Shown: positions 13,639-20,590 of the stretch, piece after piece
Position numbering within the stretch: position 1 is the first letter of the stretch
Layout: every line of letters starts with the position of its first letter
From: Levilactobacillus enshiensis
GTDB taxonomy: Bacteria > Bacillota > Bacilli > Lactobacillales > Lactobacillaceae
DNA length: 32,237 nucleotides
Assembly (NCBI RefSeq): GCF_007115095.1
Contig: NZ_SULH01000017.1
Span: 1 to 32,237 of the forward strand
Direction: 5' to 3'
Notes under the pieces: generated by a model
What the model was told of the DNA's origin: nothing
Databases searched by the model: none
What the model saw: the letters and a program-made list of their open reading frames with translations, nothing else
Translations under genes and position numbers: made by a program

Positions 13639-14745
13639 ATGGATCAAACAAATTTCAAGTTTTATCAAGCTGACAACGTTTATGGGGCCTTGTTCTTTCA
13701 GTTTCCCAAAGTATTGATGTATGGCGAACAATATCGGTATTTAAGTAGTGAAGCCAAATTGGCCTATATGGTACTGAAAGATCGGCTCGAGTATTCCTTA
13801 CGCAATCACTGGATTGATGAGGAAGGTCACGTCTATTTTATTTTTACCAATCAAGAATTAATGGACTTGTTCAACTGTTCAAAGGGAAAATTAGCCAACG
13901 TCAAGAAAGAACTAGAAAAAGCTGGCTTACTTTATCAAAAAGCCATGCATTTTAATCCCAAAACAGGGAAAAATGAACCCAACCGACTTTACCTGGCCGA
14001 ACTAGATATGCGATCAACGGACGTCTATTTACGCGGTGAATATGGCCAAAAAGAGCCGCAAACCCTTGCTACGAGCGAAAGTCTAAAAAATAGACCTTCG
14101 CGGGAGACCGTTGAAACCCTTGCTACGAGCGAAAGTCTAAAAAATAGACCTTCGCGAAAGTCCGTTGATGACACCCCGCAAACCCTTGCTACGAGCGAAA
14201 GTCTAAAAAATAGACACGATCTAGATAAAGAACTTAAAGCAAGAGATACTAATAGATACAATATAGATACTCAAAAGTTGGACTTTTCCACAGCCCATTT
14301 TTCACCAGCAGAAATTCAAAAGCAAAACCAGGATTTGGTGCACCATGCTAATGACTTCTTAACTGATGAAGACAGTGGCTCACCGGTTTTCTTAGAACCA
14401 GAAGCAGTGCAATTACTTAGCTTCTGGTGCCGTACCCCACAACAAATGCGCCGTTTCATTGGCATTATCTTAAATGCTAAGTATCGAGTTGAAAAGGATC
14501 ACAAAGATATTGGTGTCATAATCCCACTTGATGATGAGGAACTGAAACCTTTAATGACTAAAGCCTTGAGACGCTACTTTAACGCCCTGAGAAGCAATGA
14601 GAAGCACATCAAGAACGTGGAAAACTACTTGTACGGCACCATACAAAACCTATTTGGCGTTTGGTGGAATAAACAAGCGGCTAAAGAATATGCAGCCAAA
14701 CACCCCGAAGAACAGAACACTGACAATGAGCCTAATTGGAATTAA
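13639..14745 (+). CDS. repA: RepA_N-family plasmid replication initiator
   Basis: 368 aa from the ATG at 13639, which has AAAGGGAG 9 bases upstream; a GTG at 13609 has no ribosome site. The N-terminal 115 residues (FYQADNVYGALFFQFPKVL onward, FTNQELMDLFNCSKGKLANVKKELEKAGLL) are the RepA_N winged-helix DNA-binding domain. The central part contains three in-frame repeats of ETLATSESLKNRPSR encoded by the iterons. The C-terminal host-specific domain (residues about 230-368) ends WWNKQAAKEYAAKHPEE. It initiates theta replication, binding repeats inside its own gene, and is probably controlled by the leader attenuator and counter-transcript RNA. Confidence 0.92.
   Translation: MDQTNFKFYQADNVYGALFFQFPKVLMYGEQYRYLSSEAKLAYMVLKDRLEYSLRNHWIDEEGHVYFIFTNQELMDLFNCSKGKLANVKKELEKAGLLYQKAMHFNPKTGKNEPNRLYLAELDMRSTDVYLRGEYGQKEPQTLATSESLKNRPSRETVETLATSESLKNRPSRKSVDDTPQTLATSESLKNRHDLDKELKARDTNRYNIDTQKLDFSTAHFSPAEIQKQNQDLVHHANDFLTDEDSGSPVFLEPEAVQLLSFWCRTPQQMRRFIGIILNAKYRVEKDHKDIGVIIPLDDEELKPLMTKALRRYFNALRSNEKHIKNVENYLYGTIQNLFGVWWNKQAAKEYAAKHPEEQNTDNEPNWN
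14060..14215 (+). repeat. Three identical 36-bp iterons inside repA (probable oriV)
   Basis: Identical 36-bp copies at 14060-14095, 14114-14149 and 14180-14215 are spaced 54 and 66 bp, both multiples of three, so the reading frame is kept. Each contains GTCTA-5-TAGAC. In the first two copies flanking CTTCGC extends this to 11-bp arms with one mismatch. RepA_N plasmids carry their origin as repeats in the middle of rep, so this is the probable initiator binding site. Confidence 0.75.
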
Positions 14746-15005
14746 ACGCCGTATAAGCTCATTTAAGCCGTTTTAAGTATTACATGCATAATTATATTAA
14801 AATCGCTTTAAAATCGCTTAGAAGCAAAAATAGACACCTTGAGTGGCTGAATTGGCGCTTGGTGGAATAAACAAGCGGCTAGAGAATATGCGGCCAAACA
14901 CCCTAACGATGAGCGTGCTTAAAACTAAAAAGCTATATAAGGCCATTTAAGCTGTTTTAAACAGATAGAGCATAATTATATTAAACGAGTTTTAAAATGC
15001 GCTTA
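14654..15005 (+). repeat. Diverged direct duplication of the repA 3' end
   Basis: The segment from about 14654 to 14820 (last codons of repA plus about 75 bases downstream) recurs from about 14852 to 15005. Shared blocks include TTGGTGGAATAAACAAGCGG (exact in both), GCATAATTATATTAAA and a TTTAAGCxGTTTTAA motif. The second copy has many substitutions and small indels. Aside from this remnant, the 14746-15088 gap holds only an inverted repeat GGCACTT/AAGTGCC (15008-15035). Confidence 0.75.
14851..14922 (+). pseudogene. Remnant of the C terminus of a second repA
   Basis: In frame it reads IGAWWNKQAAREYAAKHPNDE before TAA at 14920, closely matching the repA end WWNKQAAKEYAAKHPEE. An in-frame TGA lies directly upstream and there is no start codon. 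It is the scar of a second initiator gene lost by recombination, or of a partial duplication that has since diverged. Confidence 0.75.
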
Positions 15006-15088
15006 CGGGCACTTTAGGAACGTTGTATAAGTGCCATTGCGGAAAGGACAGCAAACTTAAATTCACAACTTTTAAAGAAGCAGGCTAA

Positions 15089-15117
15089 TTGAGATGGTAC
15101 TCAAAGATTAGTATAAT
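15089..15117 (+). promoter_or_regulatory. relB-like gene promoter with overlapping operator
   Basis: TTGAGA (15089-15094), a 17-bp spacer and TATAAT (15112-15117). TTGAG-6-CTCAA (15089-15104) is an inverted repeat covering the -35, well placed for autorepression by the antitoxin. Confidence 0.65.
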
Positions 15118-15150
15118 GTGAGTAGTAATAAAGGGGGGGGCGAGAAAATC

Positions 15151-15432
15151 ATGGCAGTTAAGGAAAAGAAACGCGTACAAGTCCAGATTGACAAAGAATT
15201 GGCAGATAATACTGAAGCCGTTTTAAGCCAGTTAGGTCTAAACCCAACTACCGCGATCAATATGTTTTATAAGCGGATTGTTGCTAATGGTGCCTTACCT
15301 TTTAATGTGTCTTTAAGCGAAGAAGAGAGAGCTAATTTACGCCTTTTAAAGGCTACCAAAGAGACACCAGTAACAGAGTTCAAAGACGCTAAAGAAGTCG
15401 CTGATTGGCTCAATGATCCAGATGAGGACTAA
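15151..15432 (+). CDS. RelB/DinJ-family antitoxin
   Basis: 93 aa. The N terminus KKRVQVQIDKELADNTEAVL is the ribbon-helix-helix strand and first helix, then GLNPTTAINMFYKRIVANGALPF, the classical RelB/DinJ signature. The acidic C-terminal half would wrap the toxin. The ATG at 15151 is used: transcription should begin near 15124, downstream of an in-frame GTG at 15118, and an AAAGGGGGGGG run precedes the ATG. The expected RelE/YafQ toxin does not follow; the next gene is a small acidic protein. It may be an orphan antitoxin that still represses its promoter or guards against related toxins. Confidence 0.85.
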   Translation: MAVKEKKRVQVQIDKELADNTEAVLSQLGLNPTTAINMFYKRIVANGALPFNVSLSEEERANLRLLKATKETPVTEFKDAKEVADWLNDPDED

Positions 15433-15478
15433 TGGCTTATCAGATTAAATAAATTAATAACTTGGAAGTGTGATGAAC

Positions 15479-15664
15479 ATGAAAGATACAATCACAATTA
15501 ATGACTTTTTTGAAATTGCCAAAGAAACTGATTTAAAAGATTTACTTGATAAGTCATTACATGAGCTAGATCCAGAAAAGCGCAAAGTATATGACGCTTT
15601 ATATACCTACTTTTTAGATAAAAGGCAAGATGAGGTTATTAAGCGAAAGGACTTTGTCCGTTGA
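15479..15664 (+). CDS. Small acidic protein of unknown function downstream of relB
   Basis: 61 aa, helical and rich in D, E and K (NDFFEIAKETDLKDLLDKSLHELDPEKRKVYDALYTYFLDKRQDEV). GGAAG at 15464-15468 lies 10 bases before the ATG at 15479 and 4 before another ATG at 15473; either may be the start. It is 46 bases downstream of the antitoxin and probably co-transcribed. It lacks the basic, compact beta-rich composition of RelE/YafQ toxins, so I do not call it a toxin. No family was recognised. Confidence 0.5.
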   Translation: MKDTITINDFFEIAKETDLKDLLDKSLHELDPEKRKVYDALYTYFLDKRQDEVIKRKDFVR

Positions 15665-15672
15665 TAGATAAA

Positions 15673-15989
15673 CCCCAATATATAATTGTTACGGTGTTCC
15701 AGTAGAAACGATCAAGAAACGTTATCAGCAATCCAAACATAATTTGCCATTAGTGGCCTTTAAATCTTATAAGGTCATGATCTATGATAATAGCGAAAAG
15801 TTTACCTCTGTTTATGCAAGAGAGAAGGGACAAGTTTTTAAGAACGATTTGAGGCATTCTCCTTGGATAAACCAAAATATTACTTATCCAGAAAAGGTGC
15901 AAAAGCAGTTACAAAATTTTGCAGATCAAAACCCAGAAGTAAAGCCAAAAAACAATCCTGAAAATAAAAACGATCGGCCTAGTTATTAG
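15673..15989 (+). pseudogene. 5'-truncated gene fragment sharing a C-terminal tail with the ArdC-like protein
   Basis: The frame after a TAA at 15670 reads YGVPVETIKKRYQQSKHNL, then AFKSYKVMIYDNSEKFTSVYAR, and ends VQKQLQNFADQNPEVKPK. No ATG or GTG with a ribosome site exists; the only start-like codon is a TTG at 15744 with no Shine-Dalgarno, and it would cut into the conserved-looking part. The tail matches the ArdC-like protein at its C terminus (QKQLKAFAEQNPEIKQ). I read it as a decayed gene whose 5' end was lost, or one of a family of plasmid proteins sharing this tail. Confidence 0.5.
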
Positions 15990-16004
15990 GTTGATCGTTT
16001 TTTA
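15966..16004. terminator. Bidirectional terminator between convergent genes
   Basis: AAAACGATC (15967-15975) pairs with GATCGTTTT (15993-16001), with an inner CCTA/TAGG. There are T runs on both strands. It overlaps the stop codons of the fragment upstream and of the minus-strand gene. Confidence 0.7.
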
Positions 16005-16257
16005 ATTTATCCGGTTTATGGGCGTTAACATAGTCAGCAAATATTTTTAAAAGTTCTTCGGTTTGTTCGACCGAGAGGTTATTAGCTTGGAAGTACTTTT
16101 CTAATAAAGCCCCTTTTTGAATTAATCGGCGAGAACGGGCTTTGCGGGCTTGCCGATTTTCATAGTATTTAGATTGCCGTAATTTAAAATCTTCCTGCTC
16201 AATTTTTTGTTTTAAACGCGCTTGTTGCTCGACTAGTTTTTCATATTGATTAGACAT
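15979..16257 (-). CDS. TraD/MobC-type relaxosome accessory protein
   Basis: 92 aa. An N-terminal coiled coil (YEKLVEQQARLKQKIEQED) leads to a basic helix KARSRRLIQKGALLEKYF that resembles the conserved RRLIxxGALxxK core of the small TraD-type accessory proteins of MobQ relaxases. The C-terminal part is acidic (SVEQTEELLKIFADYV). GGGGAAA precedes the ATG. It is transcribed away from the oriT, behind another small coiled-coil protein. Such proteins bind near the nick and help the relaxase; assignment rests on motif resemblance and position. Confidence 0.6.
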   Translation of the reverse strand: MSNQYEKLVEQQARLKQKIEQEDFKLRQSKYYENRQARKARSRRLIQKGALLEKYFQANNLSVEQTEELLKIFADYVNAHKPDKLKNDQPNN

Positions 16258-16279
16258 GGAATTTCCCCATCTCGTATGG

Positions 16280-16489
16280 CTAATGATCTACGGACTTTAC
16301 CTTTAAAAATTCAGAAAATTGCTTGGCTAAAAGCTTAATCTGATCGTTAGACAAATTAGCATAATCTAAATTGGCTTGACTGATGATTTGTTTACCTAGC
16401 CGTTGTTCAATCTTATTTTTTTCGTCCTTAATTTTTTGATTAAGGGCTTTTAATTTAGCTTCTTGTTTTTCTAAGTTACTTTGAGACAT
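16280..16489 (-). CDS. Small coiled-coil mobilisation accessory protein
   Basis: 69 aa from the ATG at 16489, which has GGAGG 7 bases upstream. The longer frame from 16528 would begin upstream of the predicted transcription start near 16520. Residues 3-35 (NLEKQEAKLKALNQKIKDEK) are coiled coil. The second half (LSNDQIKLLAKQFSEFLKV) parallels the C-terminal part of its neighbour, suggesting the two are diverged relatives. It is first gene of the minus-strand unit next to oriT; a relaxosome role is inferred. Confidence 0.55.
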   Translation of the reverse strand: MSQSNLEKQEAKLKALNQKIKDEKNKIEQRLGKQIISQANLDYANLSNDQIKLLAKQFSEFLKVKSVDH

Positions 16490-16526
16490 AACGATCCCTC
16501 CAATCATATTAGAAATTATCATCGAC

Positions 16527-16555
16527 ACTATATCATAAGGGAAACGTTAAGTCAA
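16527..16555 (-). promoter_or_regulatory. Promoter of the minus-strand mobilisation accessory genes
   Basis: On the minus strand TTGACT (16555-16550), a 17-bp spacer and TATAGT (16532-16527), close to consensus. Confidence 0.7.
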
Positions 16556-16559
16556 AGTA

Positions 16560-16716
16560 TAAAAGTTGAAATAGCGAAGCGGAAGGCATACACTAACTTA
16601 AAGTTAAGAGAATCAGAAGACCGAGTGAAACGAGGTCAATGCGCACTTACACTCCAAATAAATTGGAGTTGTGCTAAAACACTTAAACCTGTATCAGAAG
16701 TCGCCTATGGCGACAA
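16560..16716 (-). other. oriT: Origin of transfer (oriT) of the IncQ/pIP501 MobQ type
   Basis: On the minus strand an inverted repeat ACTCCAA-5-TTGGAGT (16669-16651) is followed one base later by TAAGTGCGCATT (16649-16638). This is the arrangement of IncQ and pIP501/pSK41-type origins, whose core is TAAGTGCG followed by C. By analogy the nick lies between the bases complementary to 16642 and 16641, on the minus strand. The small accessory genes would then enter first and the relaxase gene last. A second perfect hairpin GTCGCC-3-GGCGAC (16700-16714) lies nearer the relaxase. No gene is supported between 16490 and 16758. Confidence 0.75.
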
Positions 16717-16758
16717 CAAAAGCCAAAAACAAAACCCTAAAAGAAAGGAGACAACAGC

Positions 16759-18816
16759 ATGGCAATTTTCCATATGAGTTTTCAAAATATAAGCGCAGGA
16801 AAAATGCGTAGTGCTGTTGCTAGTGCGAGTTATAGAAGTGGTGAAAAGTTATTCGATCAAAAAGAAGGTCGAAGCTATTTTTATGCTCGGGCAGTCATGC
16901 CAGAAAGCTTTATTTTGACACCAAAGAATGCGCCAGAATGGGCGAGTGATAGAGAGAAATTATGGAATGAAGTCGAAAGAAAAGATCGGCGAGCAAATTC
17001 ACGCTATGCAAAAGAGTTTAACGTGGCTTTACCAGTTGAATTAAGTGAAGATGAACAGAAAGAATTATTGACAAAATATGTACAAGAAAATTTTGTTGAT
17101 GATGGTATGGTAGCCGATGTGGCAATTCATCGCGATCACCCAGATAATCCACACGCTCATGTGATGTTAACTAACCGTCCATTTAACCCAGATGGAACGT
17201 GGGGAATTAAAAGTAGAAAAGAATATATATTAGATGAAAAAGGGAATAAAACATATACAAAAAGTGGGTATGCAAGAAATAGAAAAATATGGCTAACTGA
17301 TTGGGATAAAAAAGAAAAAATAACTGAATGGCGTCACAATTGGGCTACCGCTGTTAATCAAGTTTTAGAAGCTAAAAATTTACCAGACCGTATTAGTGAA
17401 AAATCATATGAAGAACAAGGAATTGATGAAGTGGCAACACAACACGAGGGTATCAATTCACAGAAAGAAAAACGCCAAGAATTTAATCAAAATGTTAAGC
17501 AACAACGACAAGCAAAAGCAGAAGCAAAAAATGCTAATGAAAAAATCCATAATGAACGCCGTATGCAAACCTTACAGCGCCATTATTCATTTGATGAAAA
17601 ACGACTGGTTACACAGTTAAGTAATCGACTAAAAACATTTGTTAGCTTAGAGAACCTAGATGAGAAACAACGTATGCTGTTTAATTGGAAAAATAGTGCC
17701 ATGATTAAGCAAGCAGTAGGGGAAGATGTGACTAAACAATTAGTTACAATTACACAACAAGAAAAGTCACTATCAGAAGCCAATCAATTATTGGATAAAG
17801 TCGTTAATCGAACCGTTTCAAAACTTTATCCTGACGTTGATTTTGAGCAAATAACAATGGCAGAAAAACGGGAGTTAGTTAAGGAGACGGACAGCGAACA
17901 AAGGGTATTTACAGGAGATGAACTAAAAGACCGTTTAGCCATGATAAGAACAAACATTATCAACCAACAGGTTCTGACGTTTACAAAGCGCCCATTTGCT
18001 AGTTGGTTAATGCTTGAAAAACAAGAACAGCGAGCTAAGGAAACTATTAGTGATATTTTGGCTAATAAAGGTTACCAACTAGCAGATATTAAGCGTACAA
18101 AGGGTACTCTGTTAAGTGACTTTGATGAGAAACAACAAGCTGTTTTAAAGAAGAATATCAAAGAACTTTCAGCAATAAATGAGACTAAACAAGTGGTTGA
18201 TACGCAATATAACAACGTATTAAGTAAGACTTTCCCTGATATGAGCCTTGATCAAGTCAAAATGACTGAAAAAGAACGCCTATATACAGCAGTTGTTTAT
18301 TATAATCCTGAACTTAAATCACTAGAAAAGCGTGATTTAGATCAGTTGAGAAATAATCCGCCTGTTCAATTCACGACCCAGGAACATGCCCAGGGACTTG
18401 CTTATCTAAGCGGACAGGTTAAATCTGATGAGATTCAAAACGCTAATTTGTTACGTGTATTGAAGAATAGGGGGACACAACAGTTATTCATTGGGGAAGC
18501 AGGACAAGATAAAAAGATTTCTGCTAAGCAACTTGAGCAGGCTAAGCAGGCAGTAAAGCAACATAATCAAAAGAATGATGATTTCCGAAAAGAGAATATG
18601 CCTGATTATCGAGCCGTTAATTATAACGAAAATACCCCAGCAAACTATATGAACAAATTATTGTCAGATACCTTAATGAGCTTACTTTACGAGAATGGAC
18701 AAGACCACGAACTTAACAGACAAAAGAAAGCACAAAAAGAATTAGAATACGAACTGGATAAAAAGAAGCGTCAACATCAGAAGCACAGTCGCCACAGAGG
18801 TACAATCCATAGATAG
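16759..18816 (+). CDS. mobA: MobA/MobL-family relaxase (MobQ)
   Basis: 685 aa. The N-terminal relaxase domain has the probable catalytic Tyr25 (SASYRSGEK) and the three-histidine metal site [11 protein letters not shown] with H124, H132 and H134, preceded by [11 protein letters not shown]. The rest, about residues 230-685, is a long basic, Q/K-rich helical region with several repeated SNRLKTF- and QLxxAKQ-like coiled coils; no helicase motifs are visible. It nicks oriT in the adjacent region, stays bound to the 5' end and pilots the strand to the TrsK coupling protein. Its position next to a full trs operon suggests it serves self-transfer. Confidence 0.92.
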   Translation: MAIFHMSFQNISAGKMRSAVASASYRSGEKLFDQKEGRSYFYARAVMPESFILTPKNAPEWASDREKLWNEVERKDRRANSRYAKEFNVALPVELSEDEQKELLTKYVQENFVDDGMVADVAIHRDHPDNPHAHVMLTNRPFNPDGTWGIKSRKEYILDEKGNKTYTKSGYARNRKIWLTDWDKKEKITEWRHNWATAVNQVLEAKNLPDRISEKSYEEQGIDEVATQHEGINSQKEKRQEFNQNVKQQRQAKAEAKNANEKIHNERRMQTLQRHYSFDEKRLVTQLSNRLKTFVSLENLDEKQRMLFNWKNSAMIKQAVGEDVTKQLVTITQQEKSLSEANQLLDKVVNRTVSKLYPDVDFEQITMAEKRELVKETDSEQRVFTGDELKDRLAMIRTNIINQQVLTFTKRPFASWLMLEKQEQRAKETISDILANKGYQLADIKRTKGTLLSDFDEKQQAVLKKNIKELSAINETKQVVDTQYNNVLSKTFPDMSLDQVKMTEKERLYTAVVYYNPELKSLEKRDLDQLRNNPPVQFTTQEHAQGLAYLSGQVKSDEIQNANLLRVLKNRGTQQLFIGEAGQDKKISAKQLEQAKQAVKQHNQKNDDFRKENMPDYRAVNYNENTPANYMNKLLSDTLMSLLYENGQDHELNRQKKAQKELEYELDKKKRQHQKHSRHRGTIHR

Positions 18817-18853
18817 GCTAGGTGTAAGATAGATGTAATGAAAAAGAAAAAAT

Positions 18854-18876
18854 AAATGGTTACAACGTAACCATTT
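18854..18876. promoter_or_regulatory. Perfect palindrome overlapping the trs promoter (operator candidate)
   Basis: AAATGGTTAC (18854-18863) and GTAACCATTT (18867-18876) flank a 3-base centre. The palindrome covers the -35 of the next promoter, and is followed by T residues, so it may also act as a weak terminator for the relaxase transcript. Confidence 0.6.
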
Positions 18877-18888
18877 TTGTGATATAAT
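18860..18888 (+). promoter_or_regulatory. Promoter of the trs conjugation operon
   Basis: TTACAA at 18860-18865, a 17-bp spacer and a perfect TATAAT at 18883-18888. Confidence 0.7.
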
Positions 18889-18922
18889 GTATTCATACAA
18901 ATAAAGAAAGGAGGGATAGCAT

Positions 18923-19216
18923 TTGAAAAATAGCAACGAGTGGCACACATTAGCGGAGGCTAGCCGAATTTTAGGAAAAAATGACCGCTATGTGAGTAAT
19001 TGGATAAAGCGTCATGATGATTTCCCCAAGCCAATGCTAATGGATATTTCAGGTAAGAAAATCATTCATGATAAAGGTATTCAATGGATTTCTGAACACA
19101 CAAAAAAAGAGGGCGTCCTCAAAAGCAAGGTTAGTGCTATTGAGGATAAATTCCTAAAAATGACAGTTTTAGGAAAACACCCTAACATACCATTTTACAT
19201 GTGTATGAGTGGATAG
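18923..19216 (+). CDS. Helix-turn-helix protein leading the conjugation operon
   Basis: 97 aa with a TTG start behind AAGGAGGGA. Residues 7-35 (WHTLAEASRILGKNDRYVSNWI) form a MerR/excisionase-like helix-turn-helix, followed by a wing-like region (FPKPMLMDISGKKIIHDKGIQWI). It is the first gene after the palindrome-overlapped promoter, so it is a candidate autorepressor of the transfer genes. No ligand domain is visible. The regulatory role is inferred from fold and position. Confidence 0.65.
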   Translation: MKNSNEWHTLAEASRILGKNDRYVSNWIKRHDDFPKPMLMDISGKKIIHDKGIQWISEHTKKEGVLKSKVSAIEDKFLKMTVLGKHPNIPFYMCMSG

Positions 19217-19255
19217 GCTAGATATACTTAATAACCATTTAAAGGGGGTGGCGCA

Positions 19256-19870
19256 ATGAAGATAGAGAACTGGCAAGATGTGGACGAACATTTGGTAGTT
19301 GATAATGACAAGGCAATTATTGTTAAGGATTCAAAACTACTGGATAATCCCGAAGCGTTAAAAACCGAAATGCAAAGAAGCGGTAAGCCAGTCAGAGAAG
19401 TTAGAAGTAAGTTAGTTCAGAAGTCAGTCAAAAGTAGGGTCAAAACCGATCCAATAAAAATCAGTGGTTGGTTTGACCGTAAACATGAGAGTGACAATGC
19501 TCAAAAAGCCGAAAAGCTGGTAAGTAATAAGCCAACTCATCAATATAAGCAAATCAAAAATGAAATGACCTTTTTTGGTGAGAGCTTCTTGGAAGGCTTC
19601 TTAGGCTTCTATGGCTTAGAAGTTGATAACGCCTTAGGACGTTACGAACATAATTTGCATGTCTTAGAGACACAAGAGTTAGGAAGTTCTGAAAAAGAAT
19701 ATTACTTAGCTCAAGTTAAGTCAGGCGAGCTAAAACAGGTAACCAAAAGCTTACCAAATCGGGAAATTGCTGAAGAAGAACTAAACAAATTCTATCAGCG
19801 TGAACCAGAAGAAACGCAAGCAGAACAAATTCAATTACGAACATCAGAAGACGATAGGAAGGAGGAATAA
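19256..19870 (+). CDS. Conjugation-operon protein of unknown function
   Basis: 204 aa, hydrophilic, AAGGGGGTGG ribosome site. The N terminus is mixed (VDEHLVVDNDKAIIVKDS). The middle is strongly basic (VRSKLVQKSVKSRVKTD) and the C-terminal 60 residues are acidic and helical (REIAEEELNKFYQREPEETQAE). It has no membrane span or signal peptide and would be cytoplasmic. It lies between the HTH gene and the pilin-like gene and ends two bases before the latter's start. No family was recognised; position corresponds to the early trs genes of staphylococcal plasmids. Confidence 0.55.
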   Translation: MKIENWQDVDEHLVVDNDKAIIVKDSKLLDNPEALKTEMQRSGKPVREVRSKLVQKSVKSRVKTDPIKISGWFDRKHESDNAQKAEKLVSNKPTHQYKQIKNEMTFFGESFLEGFLGFYGLEVDNALGRYEHNLHVLETQELGSSEKEYYLAQVKSGELKQVTKSLPNREIAEEELNKFYQREPEETQAEQIQLRTSEDDRKEE

Positions 19871-19871
19871 C

Positions 19872-20207
19872 ATGAAGTTCAGCAAAGTAAAAGCGTTAGC
19901 AACTACTGGAGCCACCACAATTTACTTGGGATTGATGAACGCTCAGGTCGTCTTTGCCGCAGACGGTGGCGAAGTTAAAAGTAAGCTAACCAGCGCTGGT
20001 AAGACGATTCAAGGTATTTTAACCGGGTTAGTCGTTTTAGTCGGGATTTGTGTCGCACTATTTATTATTATCAAAAGAATGCCTGACGCAGACGACCCGC
20101 GGGAAAAATCCGAAGTTTACCACGCGGTTGGTCGAGTAGCTGGCTTAGTTGCCTTGGCGGCGGCCATTATCTGGATCTTACCTTGGGTTTACAGTCTATT
20201 TACCTAA
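19872..20207 (+). CDS. CagC/VirB2-like pilin-type subunit
   Basis: 111 aa from the ATG at 19872, which has GGAAGGAGG just ahead; an in-frame upstream ATG at 19800 lies inside the previous gene. A signal-peptide-like N terminus (MKFSKVKALATTG, cleavage plausible after VVFAA) is followed by two membrane spans, about residues 51-71 and 88-108, separated by a charged loop (KRMPDADDPREKSE). This is the layout of VirB2/CagC proteins that form the transfer channel or pilus. Confidence 0.75.
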   Translation: MKFSKVKALATTGATTIYLGLMNAQVVFAADGGEVKSKLTSAGKTIQGILTGLVVLVGICVALFIIIKRMPDADDPREKSEVYHAVGRVAGLVALAAAIIWILPWVYSLFT

Positions 20208-20227
20208 TTTAAAAAGGAGCCTGCCAA

Positions 20228-20590
20228 ATGAAGAAAGGAAAAGAATTTATCTTCCCAGAAAACGTGGATAAAGATTACGGGATCTGGAAAGACTACACCT
20301 TGAAGGATTTTGGCTATGCGGCGCTGGCAGGACTAGTGGGCTTAATTTTTATTGCGATCCCACCCTATGGTTTGATCTTAGTCCTGATAAAAATAGTGAT
20401 TGTTGTCTTAGCCATGACGATTGTCATGGCTATTTTAACAATTCGGCCAGTTGCGGCGCGGAAGAATATTAAAGTGCGGGATAACTTTAAGCTTAAACGC
20501 CGCTATGCCAATGGTCAGAAACTGTTTTATTTAAAACCGAAGAAGCGAGGTGAACTAAATGCGTTTGAAGAAGAACAAAACCGCCAATAA
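20228..20590 (+). CDS. PrgI/VirB3-like membrane protein
   Basis: 120 aa with two adjacent membrane spans at about residues 32-55 and 58-78 (LAGLVGLIFIAIPPYGLILV), followed by a basic cytoplasmic tail with RNDxF-type NIKVRDNFKLKRRYANG. The order pilin, small two-span protein, VirB4 partner is conserved in Gram-positive type IV secretion operons, where this position is held by VirB3/PrgI proteins. Its 3' end overlaps the next gene by 32 bases. Confidence 0.65.
   Translation: MKKGKEFIFPENVDKDYGIWKDYTLKDFGYAALAGLVGLIFIAIPPYGLILVLIKIVIVVLAMTIVMAILTIRPVAARKNIKVRDNFKLKRRYANGQKLFYLKPKKRGELNAFEEEQNRQ

Noticed and set aside
13440..13673. Open frame of 77 codons in the repA leader
   Set aside because: Starts in the terminator T run, lacks a ribosome site and runs through leader hairpins into repA in another frame.
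14060..14215. Three 36-bp repeats that could be read as a small CRISPR array
   Set aside because: They lie in frame inside repA, the spacings are multiples of three, the intervening sequence partly repeats too, and no cas gene exists. Origin iterons explain them.
14025..14261. Minus-strand frame with repeated FFRLSLVARV peptides
   Set aside because: It is the complement of the repA iterons; no start signals.
15479..15664. Calling the 61-aa protein a RelE/YafQ toxin
   Set aside because: It is acidic and helical, without the basic beta-sheet core or catalytic residues of that family.
16481..16777. Plus-strand open frame of 98 codons across the oriT region
   Set aside because: It overlaps a minus-strand promoter, oriT hairpins and the relaxase start, has no ribosome site and encodes no recognisable protein.
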